The notes beneath the pieces were generated by a model that worked only from the letters and a program-made list of their open reading frames with translations, was not told where the DNA came from and did no database searches. The position numbers and the translations under genes are program-made. Source: CAVVAE01 sp963746185 (GTDB lineage: Bacteria > Actinomycetota > Actinomycetes > Propionibacteriales > Nocardioidaceae). From it: a stretch of DNA of 64,000 nt. Below, one piece after another: positions 45,501-54,030 of the stretch (the first letter of the stretch is position 1; each line of letters begins with the position of its first letter). The stretch spans positions 496,001 through 560,000 of the forward strand of contig CAVVAE010000001.1 in assembly GCA_963746185.1 (NCBI GenBank). The letters are read 5' to 3'.

Positions 45501-45784
45501 ACACGTGCACCGTCCCTCCGGCAAGCCAGGACGTGGACGGTCATGTCTCGGTGATCAAGGGTGAAGCCGGAGACGGCCAGCACGCGTTCGCGATCACGGC
45601 TGGTGCGACTGCCGTCGATGTCGACGTCTACCTGTACGACAAGAACTGCAGTCTCTTGTCGAGTGCGGCGACGTCGGCAGCAAACGAGTCAGGAACGATC
45701 CCGTCCGGAACGGCGTACGTCCTCACCTCGCTGTATGCCGGTGCCGCTGCGGAGATCACGCTGAAGATCACCGATACGCAGTAG
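42590..45784 (+). CDS. Secreted M36 (fungalysin-type) metalloprotease, multidomain
   Basis: A 1064-residue extracellular protease. Signal peptide at residues 1-29 (basic start, then IVASAGVIAALSAPGSA). A propeptide with FTQTFSGVPAARGGSLGVAV follows. The catalytic domain has HEYAHGLSNRY with ligands His501 and His505 and third ligand Glu529 (MGEGWGDWYALNYL), the M36 pattern. C-terminal modules: a carboxypeptidase-like regulatory fold (about 705-790), a discoidin-like F5/8C domain (about 795-935, SARFEG-type loops and SYVRFWADAP), a proline hinge, and a bacterial pre-peptidase-like domain (about 950-1064). AAGGAG precedes the ATG. Intact; a strong terminator follows. Confidence 0.92.
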   Translation: MRLSRTQRRTAAIVASAGVIAALSAPGSAANPTSSVSPPTLVDKPGSTASPAAADSRVGTFVRPTQAQVAAVRDLVTARPGTKVGWDLRFGTPRTITPTIGSRLSGPSSGSAVTIAKSWLTTNRAMLGLSAADISALLVRRDHVLPENGTHVISFTQTFSGVPAARGGSLGVAVDSSGRVLNYTGETIRSSGLLGAFTLTTTAALKKVATSLAPTVAFSPVKSGSVAGYDSFKAGPFASGSYVKKAAFPTANGARAAYSVLFIKKLDQAYEVVIDAATGAQLYKHSLVTHEDDTSGGTIYPNYPGAAGGGDPVHVSFGTTAESPDGYVDPTGLAGTGITTFGNNANSRANWSNFIAPADPGPRPVSPNGQFDYRFADNWGTSNCAATSYPADQEPASTNLFYQHNRIHDEFYDLGFTESGGNFQVNNYDKGGQPGDSVIGLVQAGAASGGAPTYTGRDNAYFLPLPDGVPSWSGMFLWEPINDAFEGPCRDGDFDAGVIEHEYAHGLSNRYVGTEDLSLDAHQSGSMGEGWGDWYALNYLAREGYANDSVLGAYVTGNNERGIRNWAYNDNPTTFGDVGYDLVGPEVHADGEIWTATLWQLRKALVSKYGQATASEISARIITDAMPLSPNNPSMLDERTAIMTALDNRYHARADFNQLVDTVYSVFAQRGMGASAHNHVTEADPTGATDTDGVPGFDNRNPALNGVISGTVINTSNGQPIEGARLMVGRFEARATPVATTGPAGTFRVVATKATYPLTVQAKGFGSTTFNNVTVAAGQTTRKQFALAPNLASKTFGATAESGDIGPAMDDTEASSWSTPKNTNGVIKLAKSAKITSVQVSAYTSSRFEGLKSFTFQTSTDGVNWKTQPFGKNAFSYQIPRPTAPDLHYKRFTLATPVTASYVRFWADAPQGETMTNVQVAEVQVFSASVKDMTPPPPPPLDAPVSETFTIAVGNPNNVVDPGVTGTELVNTCTVPPASQDVDGHVSVIKGEAGDGQHAFAITAGATAVDVDVYLYDKNCSLLSSAATSAANESGTIPSGTAYVLTSLYAGAAAEITLKITDTQ

Positions 45785-45838
45785 AGGAGTCACCCGACAA
45801 ACGCCCGGTGCACAACCGGTCCACACAGCACCCACGAC

Positions 45839-45878
45839 GTGGCGCCCCCGCCCTTGCCTGCGCAGGCGGGGGCGTCAC
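45839..45878 (+). terminator. Strong hairpin terminator after the M36 protease gene
   Basis: CGCCCCCGCC (45843-45852) pairs exactly with GGCGGGGGCG (45865-45874) across a 12-base loop, and three more pairs plus a G-T wobble extend the stem outward (GTGG with TCAC). It lies 55 bases after the protease stop. No clear T tract follows, which is common in actinobacteria. Confidence 0.7.
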
Positions 45879-45936
45879 CACCAAGTGGCGAGACCGCGTT
45901 CCACAATCTTCGTCAGCTGAGTGATGGAATGTCCGT

Positions 45937-46815
45937 GTGTTGACTGCCGGCGACCTCGACGTGACCGCTGCGCTGGACTGGGCGGCGGGGGTGATCGGGC
46001 CAGTCACGGGAGCGCGAGAGCTTGCCGGTGGATGGACCTCCACCATGCTGGCGCTGGAGACCAGCGATGACGACGAGGTGGTGCTCCGGCTGATGACGCG
46101 TGAGCCCTGGCGCACCCACGGCGAGGGTCTGACGACCCGGGAGAGCAAGATCCAAGAGATGCTCGCGGACACGCCGGTTCCGGCGCCCCTCACGCGGGCG
46201 CTCGATGCCGACGGCCGGCACTGCGGCTTTCCGGCGCATCTGATGACCCTGCTCCCGGGACGTATCGACATCGACCGCGTCGACGCGGCCTTCCTCGGCG
46301 AGCTGGCCGACCTGCTCGCCACCATCCACGAAGTCGCGCCGACCGTCGACGTGCGCGCCTACCAGTCCTGGGCGTGGGAGGCCAAGTTCCAGGAACCCCG
46401 ATGGGCCAGGGATCCAGGTCTGTGGCTGGAGGCCTTCGCCTTGCTTCGCACCGCGCCGCCGGCGTTCCAGCCCTGCTTCATCCATCGCGACTTCCAGCCT
46501 CGGAACGTGCTCTGGTCCGAGGGCCACATCACTGGGATCGTCGACTGGGTCGAAACCTCAATCGGTCCGGCGTGGCTAGACGTCGCACACTGCTGCACCA
46601 ACCTCGCGATCGTTCATGGCAATGACGCGGCGGACCTGTTCGGCGAGGCCTACACCGAGCGCACCGGGCATGTGGCGGAGCCCTACTTCGATGTCATGGA
46701 TGTCGTCGGGTTTCTGCCTCCGCCGGGCAGAGATGCGTTCTTCAAGGACGATGGGCAGGAAAATCGACGGTTGGAGGACCGGCTTCGGATCGTCATGGAG
46801 CGAACGCGCGGTTGA
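45937..46815 (+). CDS. APH-type phosphotransferase family protein
   Basis: A 292-residue kinase-like protein: ELAGGWTSTMLALETSDDDE at the ATP region, catalytic HRDFQPRNVLW (HxDxxxxN) and GIVDWVETSIGPAWLDVAHC for the metal-binding Asp. These features define the aminoglycoside/choline phosphotransferase superfamily. There is no sign that it confers drug resistance; small-molecule or protein substrates are equally likely. GTG 45937 is used. Confidence 0.88.
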   Translation: MLTAGDLDVTAALDWAAGVIGPVTGARELAGGWTSTMLALETSDDDEVVLRLMTREPWRTHGEGLTTRESKIQEMLADTPVPAPLTRALDADGRHCGFPAHLMTLLPGRIDIDRVDAAFLGELADLLATIHEVAPTVDVRAYQSWAWEAKFQEPRWARDPGLWLEAFALLRTAPPAFQPCFIHRDFQPRNVLWSEGHITGIVDWVETSIGPAWLDVAHCCTNLAIVHGNDAADLFGEAYTERTGHVAEPYFDVMDVVGFLPPPGRDAFFKDDGQENRRLEDRLRIVMERTRG

Positions 46816-46931
46816 GCATCAGATCTTGCGGGCTTAGTGCAGCCGGAGCGGCAGGATTCCCGAAAGATTTGACCTCTCGACCTTGGTTCGCCATCACCCA
46901 CTGTCGTTGTGACGCCGTAGGGTCGACACTC

Positions 46932-49043
46932 ATGGCCGCTCTGCTCAGTCCCGAACGCCGCGAGGCGGCCGACGTCCTCATCGCGGCCATCGCCGGTCCG
47001 GGCGCCGAGTTGCGGCCAGATCAAGAGACCGCGGTGGCGGCACTCTGCGAACCCGCCTCGCGCGTGCTGGTCGTCCAGGCGACCGGGTGGGGGAAGTCGG
47101 CGGTGTACTGGGCCGCGACGTCGATCCGTCGCCGCGAGGGGCACGGCACCACGCTCGTCGTGTCACCGCTGCTCTCGCTGATGCGCGACCAGGTCGCTGC
47201 CGCGGCGCGCGCCGGCCTGAGAGCCGCAACGCTCAACTCCTCCAACGTGGGCGAGTGGTCGGCGATCGAGGAGGACCTGCTCGCTGGCGCTCTCGACGTA
47301 CTCCTCGTCTCGCCGGAGCGGTTAGCCAATCCTCGCTTCGGACGCCGCGTCCTCGACGCGCTCGTCGGCAGGGTTGGGTTGCTCGTGGTCGACGAGGCAC
47401 ATGCCATCTCCGACTGGGGCCACGACTTCCGGCCGGACTACCGCCGAGTCGCTGATCTCTTGCGACAGCTCAATCCAGACACGCCTGTCGTGGCCACCAC
47501 GGCTACGGCGAATGCTCGGGTCACCGAAGATGTGGCGACGCAGCTCGGTGACTCGACCGTCGTGCTTCGTGGTCGGTTGGCGCGCGACAGCCTGCACCTC
47601 GTGGTCGTCGACGACCTAACCCCGCTCGAACGCTACGGCTGGGTCGTCGACCACATCGCGCGGCTGCCGGGGAGCGGCATCGTCTACACCCTGACCGTGG
47701 CCGACGCCGAACGGCTGGCGGCCGTGATCGCGGGCGTGCACGGCGAGACGGTTCCGGTGGCGGCCTACACCGGGGGACTGGAGTCATCGGAGCGCGAGCG
47801 GCTCGAAGACGCGCTTCGTCGTAATGAGCTGAAGGCCCTGGTAGCCACGTCCGCGCTGGGCATGGGCTACGACAAGCCGGACCTCGGTTTCGTCATCCAC
47901 GTCGGGTCACCACCTTCACCGGTGTCGTACTACCAGCAAGTCGGTCGTGCCGGGCGCGGGATCGACGAAGCCCAGGTCATCTTGCTTCCCTCCTCGGCCG
48001 ACTCGGGGGTGTGGGACTACTTCGCCACGGCCACCATCCCCGACCCCAAGCAGATCGAGCAGCTGTTTGCGGCCTGGGATGGCGAGGTGGCTTCGGTACC
48101 CGCCCTTGAGGCTGTGTCGGGCCTGCGCAGAGGCAAAGTCGAGCTGATGCTCAAACAGCTCGCCGTCGACAAGTCAGTCGAGCGCGTCGAGGACGGCTGG
48201 CGACGTACCGGCGTCCCTTGGTCGTACGACGCGGAGCACTACGACGGGATCATCGCCACTCGCCGACGCGAAGCCGACATCATGCGGGCCTACTGCCGAG
48301 GTGCATCGTGTCTCATGCAGCTGCTCCAGGAGTCCCTCGACGACCCGACCGCCGAGCCGTGCGGCAGATGCTCGGTCTGCCGAGGCGAGCTCCTCGACGG
48401 CATCGAGGCGCGTCCGCCCATCGACGTGATGCGGCAAGTCACGACGTTGCTGCGCGGTGAGAGCCATGTCCTCGAACCGCGGAAGATGTGGCCAGGGGGC
48501 GACTTCGGAAGCAAGGGCAAGATCCCAGCAGAGGTGATGGCCGATCAGGGCAGGGTGCTGATCCACGCCGATGCGCCCGAGTGGCGTGACGTGGTCGCCG
48601 GCGCGTTCGCTCCCAACGCTTCCGCTCCAGCAGAAGTGCTCGAAGCCAGCGTCGCGTTGCTCGGGCGCTGGCGTCACGACTGGCCTGAGCGACCTGAGGT
48701 CGTGGTCTCGTTGGCCGCATCGGGATCAGGGCGGCTGGTGGGCGACGTCGCCGATCACTTGGCGAAGGTGGGGCAGCTCGACGACGGCTCAATCGACGTC
48801 GCCGACACCGGGCCTGGCCCGGGCTCCGCAGCGGCGGACCGCTCCTCCGCGCAGGAGGCCGCCTGGTGGCGTGATCACCTGTCTATTTCGGCCGAACTAG
48901 GGCATACCCTCGAAGGCCGGGTGGCTCTGCTGGTGGTTGACGCCTCCGCTTCCATGTGGCCGGTGACGCTCGGTGCAGCCGCGCTCCGTGAGGCCGGCGC
49001 TCGACGCGTGCTGCCGCTCGTGCTGCACCGGCGGGTGGGCTGA
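46932..49043 (+). CDS. RecQ family ATP-dependent DNA helicase with PRTase-like tail
   Basis: A 703-residue superfamily 2 helicase. Walker A is QATGWGKSAVYW, the DEAH box is VVDEAHAISDWGHDFRPDYRR with the RecQ aromatic-rich loop (split here only for length), and motif VI is QQVGRAGRG. A RecQ zinc site follows (YCRGASCLMQLL and EPCGRCSVC). There is no HRDC domain. Instead the last part (from about 660) reads RVALLVVDASASMWPVTLGA then LREAGARRVLPLVLHR, like a phosphoribosyltransferase (ComF-type) whose PRPP loop is degenerate. ATG 46932 is chosen; the upstream extension to 46812 does not look coding. Confidence 0.9.
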   Translation: MAALLSPERREAADVLIAAIAGPGAELRPDQETAVAALCEPASRVLVVQATGWGKSAVYWAATSIRRREGHGTTLVVSPLLSLMRDQVAAAARAGLRAATLNSSNVGEWSAIEEDLLAGALDVLLVSPERLANPRFGRRVLDALVGRVGLLVVDEAHAISDWGHDFRPDYRRVADLLRQLNPDTPVVATTATANARVTEDVATQLGDSTVVLRGRLARDSLHLVVVDDLTPLERYGWVVDHIARLPGSGIVYTLTVADAERLAAVIAGVHGETVPVAAYTGGLESSERERLEDALRRNELKALVATSALGMGYDKPDLGFVIHVGSPPSPVSYYQQVGRAGRGIDEAQVILLPSSADSGVWDYFATATIPDPKQIEQLFAAWDGEVASVPALEAVSGLRRGKVELMLKQLAVDKSVERVEDGWRRTGVPWSYDAEHYDGIIATRRREADIMRAYCRGASCLMQLLQESLDDPTAEPCGRCSVCRGELLDGIEARPPIDVMRQVTTLLRGESHVLEPRKMWPGGDFGSKGKIPAEVMADQGRVLIHADAPEWRDVVAGAFAPNASAPAEVLEASVALLGRWRHDWPERPEVVVSLAASGSGRLVGDVADHLAKVGQLDDGSIDVADTGPGPGSAAADRSSAQEAAWWRDHLSISAELGHTLEGRVALLVVDASASMWPVTLGAAALREAGARRVLPLVLHRRVG

Positions 49044-49060
49044 CTCCGTCCGAGGAACTT

Positions 49061-50125
49061 GTGTACGCTCTCGCCGTGCGCACGGAACGATTGACGTTCG
49101 CTGGCGTGCAGGCCTTGCTGCTGGCCGTGGTGGCCATTTTGGTCGCCACGATCTATGGGCTGCCGCTACGCGACCCTGACGGAGTGGCCGGCCCGACGTA
49201 CGTACGACTACCCGTGATCCTGGCGCTCGCCTTCCTCACCGACGTCGTCCCCCGCGTCATCCATCGCGCGCATCGCGTACGTGAAACGCCTCGCCTGTTC
49301 GTCGAGGTTGTCAAGGAACGTTGGCCGCTCGATCACGTGCGCTTCGCGTTGCTCGGACTTGGCAGTTGGTATCTCACCTACGTGTCTTTCCGGAACCTGA
49401 AGAGCTTCGTGCCGTTCGTCAACGGCCACCTCGAAGACGAGCGGTTCGCTGACTTCGACCGATGGTTGTTCTTCGGACACGATCCGGCGGTGCTGTTGCA
49501 CGACCTTCTTGGCACCGGGTTCGCGGCGCATGTGATGTCGGTGATCTACGTCTCGTGGCTCGGCGTCATCCCGTTCACGATCGCGGCGGCCCTCGTGTGG
49601 TCTCGCAACGTGACCGGCGGCGCTTGGTTCGTGACGGCCATGGCGGTGGACTGGGTGCTGGGGGTGGCGACGTATTTTGTGGCGCCGACCTTGGGACCGG
49701 TCTACGTCCGACCCGAAGAGTTCAGTGATCTCCCCACCACCGGGGCGTCGCAACTGCAGTCCGCGATGATCAGTGATCGAGTGGAGGTGCTCGCCGACCC
49801 GTGGGCCACCCAGGCCGTGCAGAGCATTGCGGCCTTCGCCTCGCTGCATGTCGGCATGATGGTCACGATCTGCATCATCGCCCACTTGCTCGGGCTGCGG
49901 CGCTCCCTGCGATACGCGTTGTGGACGTTCCTCGGCCTGACCATCGTGGCGACCGTGTACCTCGGCTGGCACTACTTCGCCGACACTCTCGGCGGGGCTG
50001 CGCTCGGCGCCGCCGGCGTCTGGATCGCCGCCTTCGTGACGCGCCACGACGTTCCGGGACTCAGACAGCCCAAGCCCGTGACTGCCGACGTGCACTCGCC
50101 GCCGGCGCTCGACAAGTCCGCCTGA
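49061..50125 (+). CDS. PAP2 superfamily membrane protein
   Basis: A 354-residue polytopic membrane protein with about six to seven helices. The late phosphatase motifs FASLHVGMMVTICII and GWHYFADTLGGAALGAAGVW match the PAP2 acid-phosphatase/inositolphosphotransferase type. It may act on lipid phosphates or transfer phospho-groups in the envelope. GTG 49061 is used; GTG 49076 is equally possible. It lies 17 bp after the RecQ-like gene. Confidence 0.87.
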   Translation: MYALAVRTERLTFAGVQALLLAVVAILVATIYGLPLRDPDGVAGPTYVRLPVILALAFLTDVVPRVIHRAHRVRETPRLFVEVVKERWPLDHVRFALLGLGSWYLTYVSFRNLKSFVPFVNGHLEDERFADFDRWLFFGHDPAVLLHDLLGTGFAAHVMSVIYVSWLGVIPFTIAAALVWSRNVTGGAWFVTAMAVDWVLGVATYFVAPTLGPVYVRPEEFSDLPTTGASQLQSAMISDRVEVLADPWATQAVQSIAAFASLHVGMMVTICIIAHLLGLRRSLRYALWTFLGLTIVATVYLGWHYFADTLGGAALGAAGVWIAAFVTRHDVPGLRQPKPVTADVHSPPALDKSA

Positions 50126-50189
50126 CTTCCCGCGTCAAGCCCTGGACTCCGCATGTCGGCTGGTAGCTGAGGTCCGTTAGGTTGAGCGC

Positions 50190-51161
50190 GTGCATGCGCC
50201 AGAAGAACGCGACGGGTGGGACCCCGAAGCATGCTCGGTGATGTCGCAGGCGTTGGACGAGCCGGCGTACGGCACCGCTTCTTATGCGCGCAGCTGGATC
50301 GCGATGGGGCAACCGGGTCCCTGGGGCCGGGATGCTGCCGTCCAGAGTCATCTCGACGCCGAGCTCGGCCGGAAACTAGCGGGCATGCTCAAAGAGGTCG
50401 ATGGCCGTTTCGTCTTGGTGCGGTCGACTGGAGCGCATGCCGACGACCACCACGGTCGGCCCCGCAACGTGCTCGTCGCCTCGTGTCTGCCCGGGCGGGA
50501 GTGGTTGCTCGAAGGCAGACTCGACGATCCGCAGCAGGTGCTGTCCATCGACTCGGAGGCGTTGAGGTTAGGCGACGAAGCGCGGGTGGCTGCCTCCCTC
50601 TCTGGTCTGCGCCGACGCGAGGTACCAACGCTGCTGGTCTGCACCAACGGTCGCCGCGACGTTTGCTGTGCCGTGCGCGGCCGACCCGTCGCGCATGCTG
50701 CCTCGACACTTCGACCGGGCCAGGTCTGGGAGACGTCCCACACGGGTGGACATCGCTTCGCACCGACAGCGGTGCTGTTGCCGAGCGGGCTCACGCTGGC
50801 CCGGTTGACGATCCAGGATGCGGTCGCTGCACTGGATGCCGCGGCAAACGGCACGGTTCCGGCCGCGCTGATCGGTCCACGGCACGACCGTGGTCGGTCG
50901 GCGTTGGAGCCACGCCATCAGGCCGCAGAGTCAGCCGCTCGCGCGCACTTCGGCGAAGAGCGACTCGGTGATCTCACGGTCGACCTCTCCACCGAAAGCG
51001 CATTGCCATCCGGCAGCGAGGTATCGGTGACCCACGCAGATGGACGCAGCTTGCGCGTTCGCGTGGACCAGCTCGACCGGTCACCACACCGCCGCGTGTC
51101 ATGCGGGAAGGTCCCAGAACCACAAGAGGTGTACGCCGTTCAGGTCGTCGACGAACGCTGA
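50190..51161 (+). CDS. Sucrase/ferredoxin-like family protein
   Basis: A 323-residue protein of the sucrase/ferredoxin-like (thioredoxin-fold) family. CSVMSQALDEPAYGTASYAR at the N-terminus and LLVCTNGRRDVCCAVRGRPV then WETSHTGGHRFAPTAVLLPSG are family hallmarks; the Cys residues in CTNGRRDVCC could hold an iron-sulfur cluster. Function unknown. GTG 50190 is used. It converges on the reverse-strand MoxR operon, overlapping its last gene by 22 bases. Confidence 0.9.
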   Translation: MHAPEERDGWDPEACSVMSQALDEPAYGTASYARSWIAMGQPGPWGRDAAVQSHLDAELGRKLAGMLKEVDGRFVLVRSTGAHADDHHGRPRNVLVASCLPGREWLLEGRLDDPQQVLSIDSEALRLGDEARVAASLSGLRRREVPTLLVCTNGRRDVCCAVRGRPVAHAASTLRPGQVWETSHTGGHRFAPTAVLLPSGLTLARLTIQDAVAALDAAANGTVPAALIGPRHDRGRSALEPRHQAAESAARAHFGEERLGDLTVDLSTESALPSGSEVSVTHADGRSLRVRVDQLDRSPHRRVSCGKVPEPQEVYAVQVVDER

Positions 51162-51712
51162 GGGCCTTCGTGATGGGCAACCTCTCGGAGGATGAGCACG
51201 AGACCCAGGGCGACAACGAAACCGAGGGCGATCACCGAGACGGCAACCGTCCCTGAGCCGGCGATGCCGTCGAAGACCACGGTCAAGGCCCACAGCGTTG
51301 CGGTCAGCCACGCCACGATCCCGACATGGAGAAGCCAGCGGCGCGTGGCCGCGGCGTCAACCTCGGCGCGTCTCGGTACGACACTGGCTCGAGCGGCCGC
51401 TGCGTGGATGACGAGCACCGCTAGCGCCGGCACGATCGACCACCGCGGCAGGGCGGGACTCACACCGGCGTACCACTGCGTCAACAGCAGCACGATCAGC
51501 AGCAGGGGAGCGGATGAGTCCGGCCGACTCACAGTGAACAGAGTCGCAGCCACGACGAGGCCAACCCCAAACACGCTGACTTCGCCGACGGCAGCGGTGG
51601 TGACGATGCTGACCACCGCCGCGACGACGATGAGACCGCGCAGCACAGCACCGTGGCGGCCCCACGACGCGACGGTCTCGAGAAGCGACGCGACGGTCGA
51701 AGGCAGCCTCAT
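51140..51712 (-). CDS. Membrane protein of the MoxR/DUF58 operon
   Basis: A 190-residue hydrophobic protein with about five to six membrane segments (for example LRGLIVVAAVVSIVTTAAVG and IVPALAVLVIHAAAARASVV). I do not recognise a domain. ATG 51712 overlaps the DUF58 stop as ATGA, so it is translated with that gene and is the last gene of the operon. Its last 22 bases overlap the convergent sucrase-like gene. Confidence 0.78.
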   Translation of the reverse strand: MRLPSTVASLLETVASWGRHGAVLRGLIVVAAVVSIVTTAAVGEVSVFGVGLVVAATLFTVSRPDSSAPLLLIVLLLTQWYAGVSPALPRWSIVPALAVLVIHAAAARASVVPRRAEVDAAATRRWLLHVGIVAWLTATLWALTVVFDGIAGSGTVAVSVIALGFVVALGLVLILREVAHHEGPQRSSTT

Positions 51713-53031
51713 CGGTGTGCCAACCTCGGTGCACGGGCCCGCCTGCTGATGTCGCGCAAGACCTGGTCGAGGCTGCCTGGGCCGCGCCACGCGACCACCG
51801 GGACTCCGGCCTCGGCGACCTGCCTGGCGTCCACCGAGCGCTCCAGCATCCGGATGCGCCAGGCCAGCTCGACGTAGACGTCATCGACGGAGTGGGCGAT
51901 CTCGACGGGCATCGTGTCGATGACGATGAGCGTCAATCCCCGACGCGCCATGGCAAGCGTGCGTTGCATAATGACGGGCGAGATGAGTGGTGAGCAGACG
52001 ATGACGATCGCACCCGGCTCGATGCGATAGGGAACTGTCATCTCACGTTCGGCGAACGCGCCGCCCGGTGTGCTCCGGCTCAGGGTGGTCAACATCCGAC
52101 GCAGGTGTGGCTGGCCCGTTGACGGGGGAACGACTGTGGGTGCGGACGAACCAACAATGCGCAGGCTCACCCGGTCGCCCCGGCGGAGGTAGTGCTCGCA
52201 CAACGCGGCTGCGGCCCGGACAGTGGCATCGAGGGTGCTCGCCGCGCCGTCCACTCCTTCGCTGGTACCGAGGTCGTTGGCCGCGTCGACGAGGACCAGC
52301 ACCTGGCTGTCTTGGTCGGCGTACGTCGACGTGACGTTGAGCGTCTGCGAACGCAGCGATGACGGCCAGTGGATGCGGCGCAGCTTGTCACCCAGCTGAA
52401 AGGGTCGGATGCTCGCGAACTCGCTGCCGTCGCCCGTACGCGCTGACCGATCGATGCCGACGTGACCGACGGGGTGCGGCATGGGTGCGGCGGCGTCGAA
52501 GACCGGGGCCGCCGGCAGCGTCGAGATGGTGCTGGCCAGGGCCGTCACCGGACCACACTGGTAGGCCGCCCAACTGCTAGATGCGGCGACGAGTGCCGGT
52601 CCCGCCGGCTGGTCGCCCCAGCGCGTGACGCGCAAGTTCACCTCGACCTCGGTCACGTCCTGGCCCGGAGGAACACCGACGCTCAGCACGCCGTACGCCG
52701 GCTTGGTCTGGACGAACCGCGCGGGCGAGAGGACGACGGCCAGGTCTTGAAGGCCGGGAGCACATGTCACGGCGTAGCGCAGGGTCGTCGCCTCGCCCTC
52801 CCGCAGCGAGGTGCGGCCTAGCTTGCTGGTCAACGTGAGCCCGGCAGTCGGACGGGTGAAGACCGACCAGCAGCTGATGATCACGAGCGGTGACACGGCG
52901 ACGAGCAGATCGGGACGGTGCGACGCTAGGGCCGCGATCACGCCGGCCACCGTGATCGTGATCGCGCGCAGGTGCGCCCAGGTGGGACGCCAGCCCAAAC
53001 CAGCAGCAGCCATGCCCATCATTGATGTCAC
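51709..53031 (-). CDS. DUF58 domain-containing protein
   Basis: A 440-residue protein with two N-terminal membrane helices (about residues 15-48) and a von Willebrand-like DUF58 region. FASIRPFQLGDKLRRIHWPS and the later VLVLVDAANDLGT are DUF58 signatures. In the family it works with MoxR ATPases, which are thought to be chaperones for metal or cofactor insertion or for envelope functions. GTG 53031 overlaps the MoxR stop (GTGTGA), so translation is coupled. Confidence 0.9.
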   Translation of the reverse strand: MTSMMGMAAAGLGWRPTWAHLRAITITVAGVIAALASHRPDLLVAVSPLVIISCWSVFTRPTAGLTLTSKLGRTSLREGEATTLRYAVTCAPGLQDLAVVLSPARFVQTKPAYGVLSVGVPPGQDVTEVEVNLRVTRWGDQPAGPALVAASSSWAAYQCGPVTALASTISTLPAAPVFDAAAPMPHPVGHVGIDRSARTGDGSEFASIRPFQLGDKLRRIHWPSSLRSQTLNVTSTYADQDSQVLVLVDAANDLGTSEGVDGAASTLDATVRAAAALCEHYLRRGDRVSLRIVGSSAPTVVPPSTGQPHLRRMLTTLSRSTPGGAFAEREMTVPYRIEPGAIVIVCSPLISPVIMQRTLAMARRGLTLIVIDTMPVEIAHSVDDVYVELAWRIRMLERSVDARQVAEAGVPVVAWRGPGSLDQVLRDISRRARAPRLAHR

Positions 53032-53996
53032 ACCATTTCGCGCGCCGACGGGGTCGGCGTTGAGGAGAGGACGGTGTCGACGACAGTGCGACCCGAAGCG
53101 CTGCTCATCCATAGCTCCGGCTTGAGCGTCAGGCGATGCGCGAGGACCGGTTGGGCCACGGCTTTCACGTCCTCGGGCGTGACGAAGTCGCGGCCCCGGA
53201 TCACAGCGATGGCGCGCGAGGCGATAAGCAGCCCGAGAGCGCCGCGCGGGGAGGCGCCGATCAGGATGTGGGGATGGGACCGCGTCGCCGTGGCGAGCTC
53301 AACGCAGTAACGGCTGACGCTCTCGTCGACGGTCACCGTCTCGACGGCCTCCTGCATCGCGAGCAGAGTCTCTGCGTCAGTGATCGCGTCGAGTGTCTGT
53401 TCCTCCTGACGTCGCACCATCCGTCGCCGCAGCACCTCCCACTCGTCGTCGGGAGTGGAGTAGCCGAACGTCACCCGCATGAGGAACCGGTCGAGTTGAG
53501 CTTCGGGCAACGGATAGGTGCCTTCGTACTCCACCGGGTTTGCGGTTGCCAGCACATGAAAAGGAGCGGGCAGGTGGAAGGTCTGTCCCTCCACGGTCAC
53601 CTGACGCTCCTGCATGGCTTCGAGCAGCGCCGACTGTGTCTTCGGTGGCGTTCGGTTGATCTCGTCGGCGAGTAGCAGCCCGGTGAAGATCGGGCCCTTG
53701 CGGAACGCGAACTCGGCAGCGCGCTGGTCGTAGACGAATGATCCGGTCAGGTCGCCGGGTAGCAGGTCGGGCGTGAACTGCGCACGGGTGAACTCCAACC
53801 CGAGCGTCTGAGCGAACGACCGGGCGGTGAGGGTCTTCCCAAGGCCGGGGAAGTCTTCGAGGAGCACGTGACCGCCGGCGAGGATGGCGCTCAAGACGAG
53901 CTCCAGCTCAGCGCGTTTGCCGACGACGGCCTTCTCCACCTCGTCGAGTACGCCCGCGCTGCGCCGCGAAACCGTACCGATGTCGACGGTCGTCAT
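53028..53996 (-). CDS. MoxR family AAA+ ATPase
   Basis: A 322-residue AAA+ ATPase. Walker A is EDFPGLGKTLTARSFAQTLG, Walker B is LLLADEINRTPPKTQSALLE, and MQERQVTVEGQTFHLPAPF, VLATANPVEYEGTYPLPEAQ and RFLMRVTFGYS give sensors 1 and 2 regions. It is the regulatory ATPase of the DUF58/DUF4129 operon. ATG 53996 is used, with 34 bases after the stop of the upstream membrane gene. Confidence 0.95.
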   Translation of the reverse strand: MTTVDIGTVSRRSAGVLDEVEKAVVGKRAELELVLSAILAGGHVLLEDFPGLGKTLTARSFAQTLGLEFTRAQFTPDLLPGDLTGSFVYDQRAAEFAFRKGPIFTGLLLADEINRTPPKTQSALLEAMQERQVTVEGQTFHLPAPFHVLATANPVEYEGTYPLPEAQLDRFLMRVTFGYSTPDDEWEVLRRRMVRRQEEQTLDAITDAETLLAMQEAVETVTVDESVSRYCVELATATRSHPHILIGASPRGALGLLIASRAIAVIRGRDFVTPEDVKAVAQPVLAHRLTLKPELWMSSASGRTVVDTVLSSTPTPSAREMV

Positions 53997-54030
53997 CGCC
54001 GTGCTCGAGACGTGAAGGCACTGCTGAGCT

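Noticed and set aside
44141..45583. A 480-residue reverse-strand open frame
   Set aside because: Antisense to the M36 protease; very rich in Arg and Val with no family features.
45937..46815. Aminoglycoside resistance gene
   Set aside because: The fold is that of the APH superfamily, but the sequence offers no feature of a known resistance enzyme; calling resistance would be unsupported.
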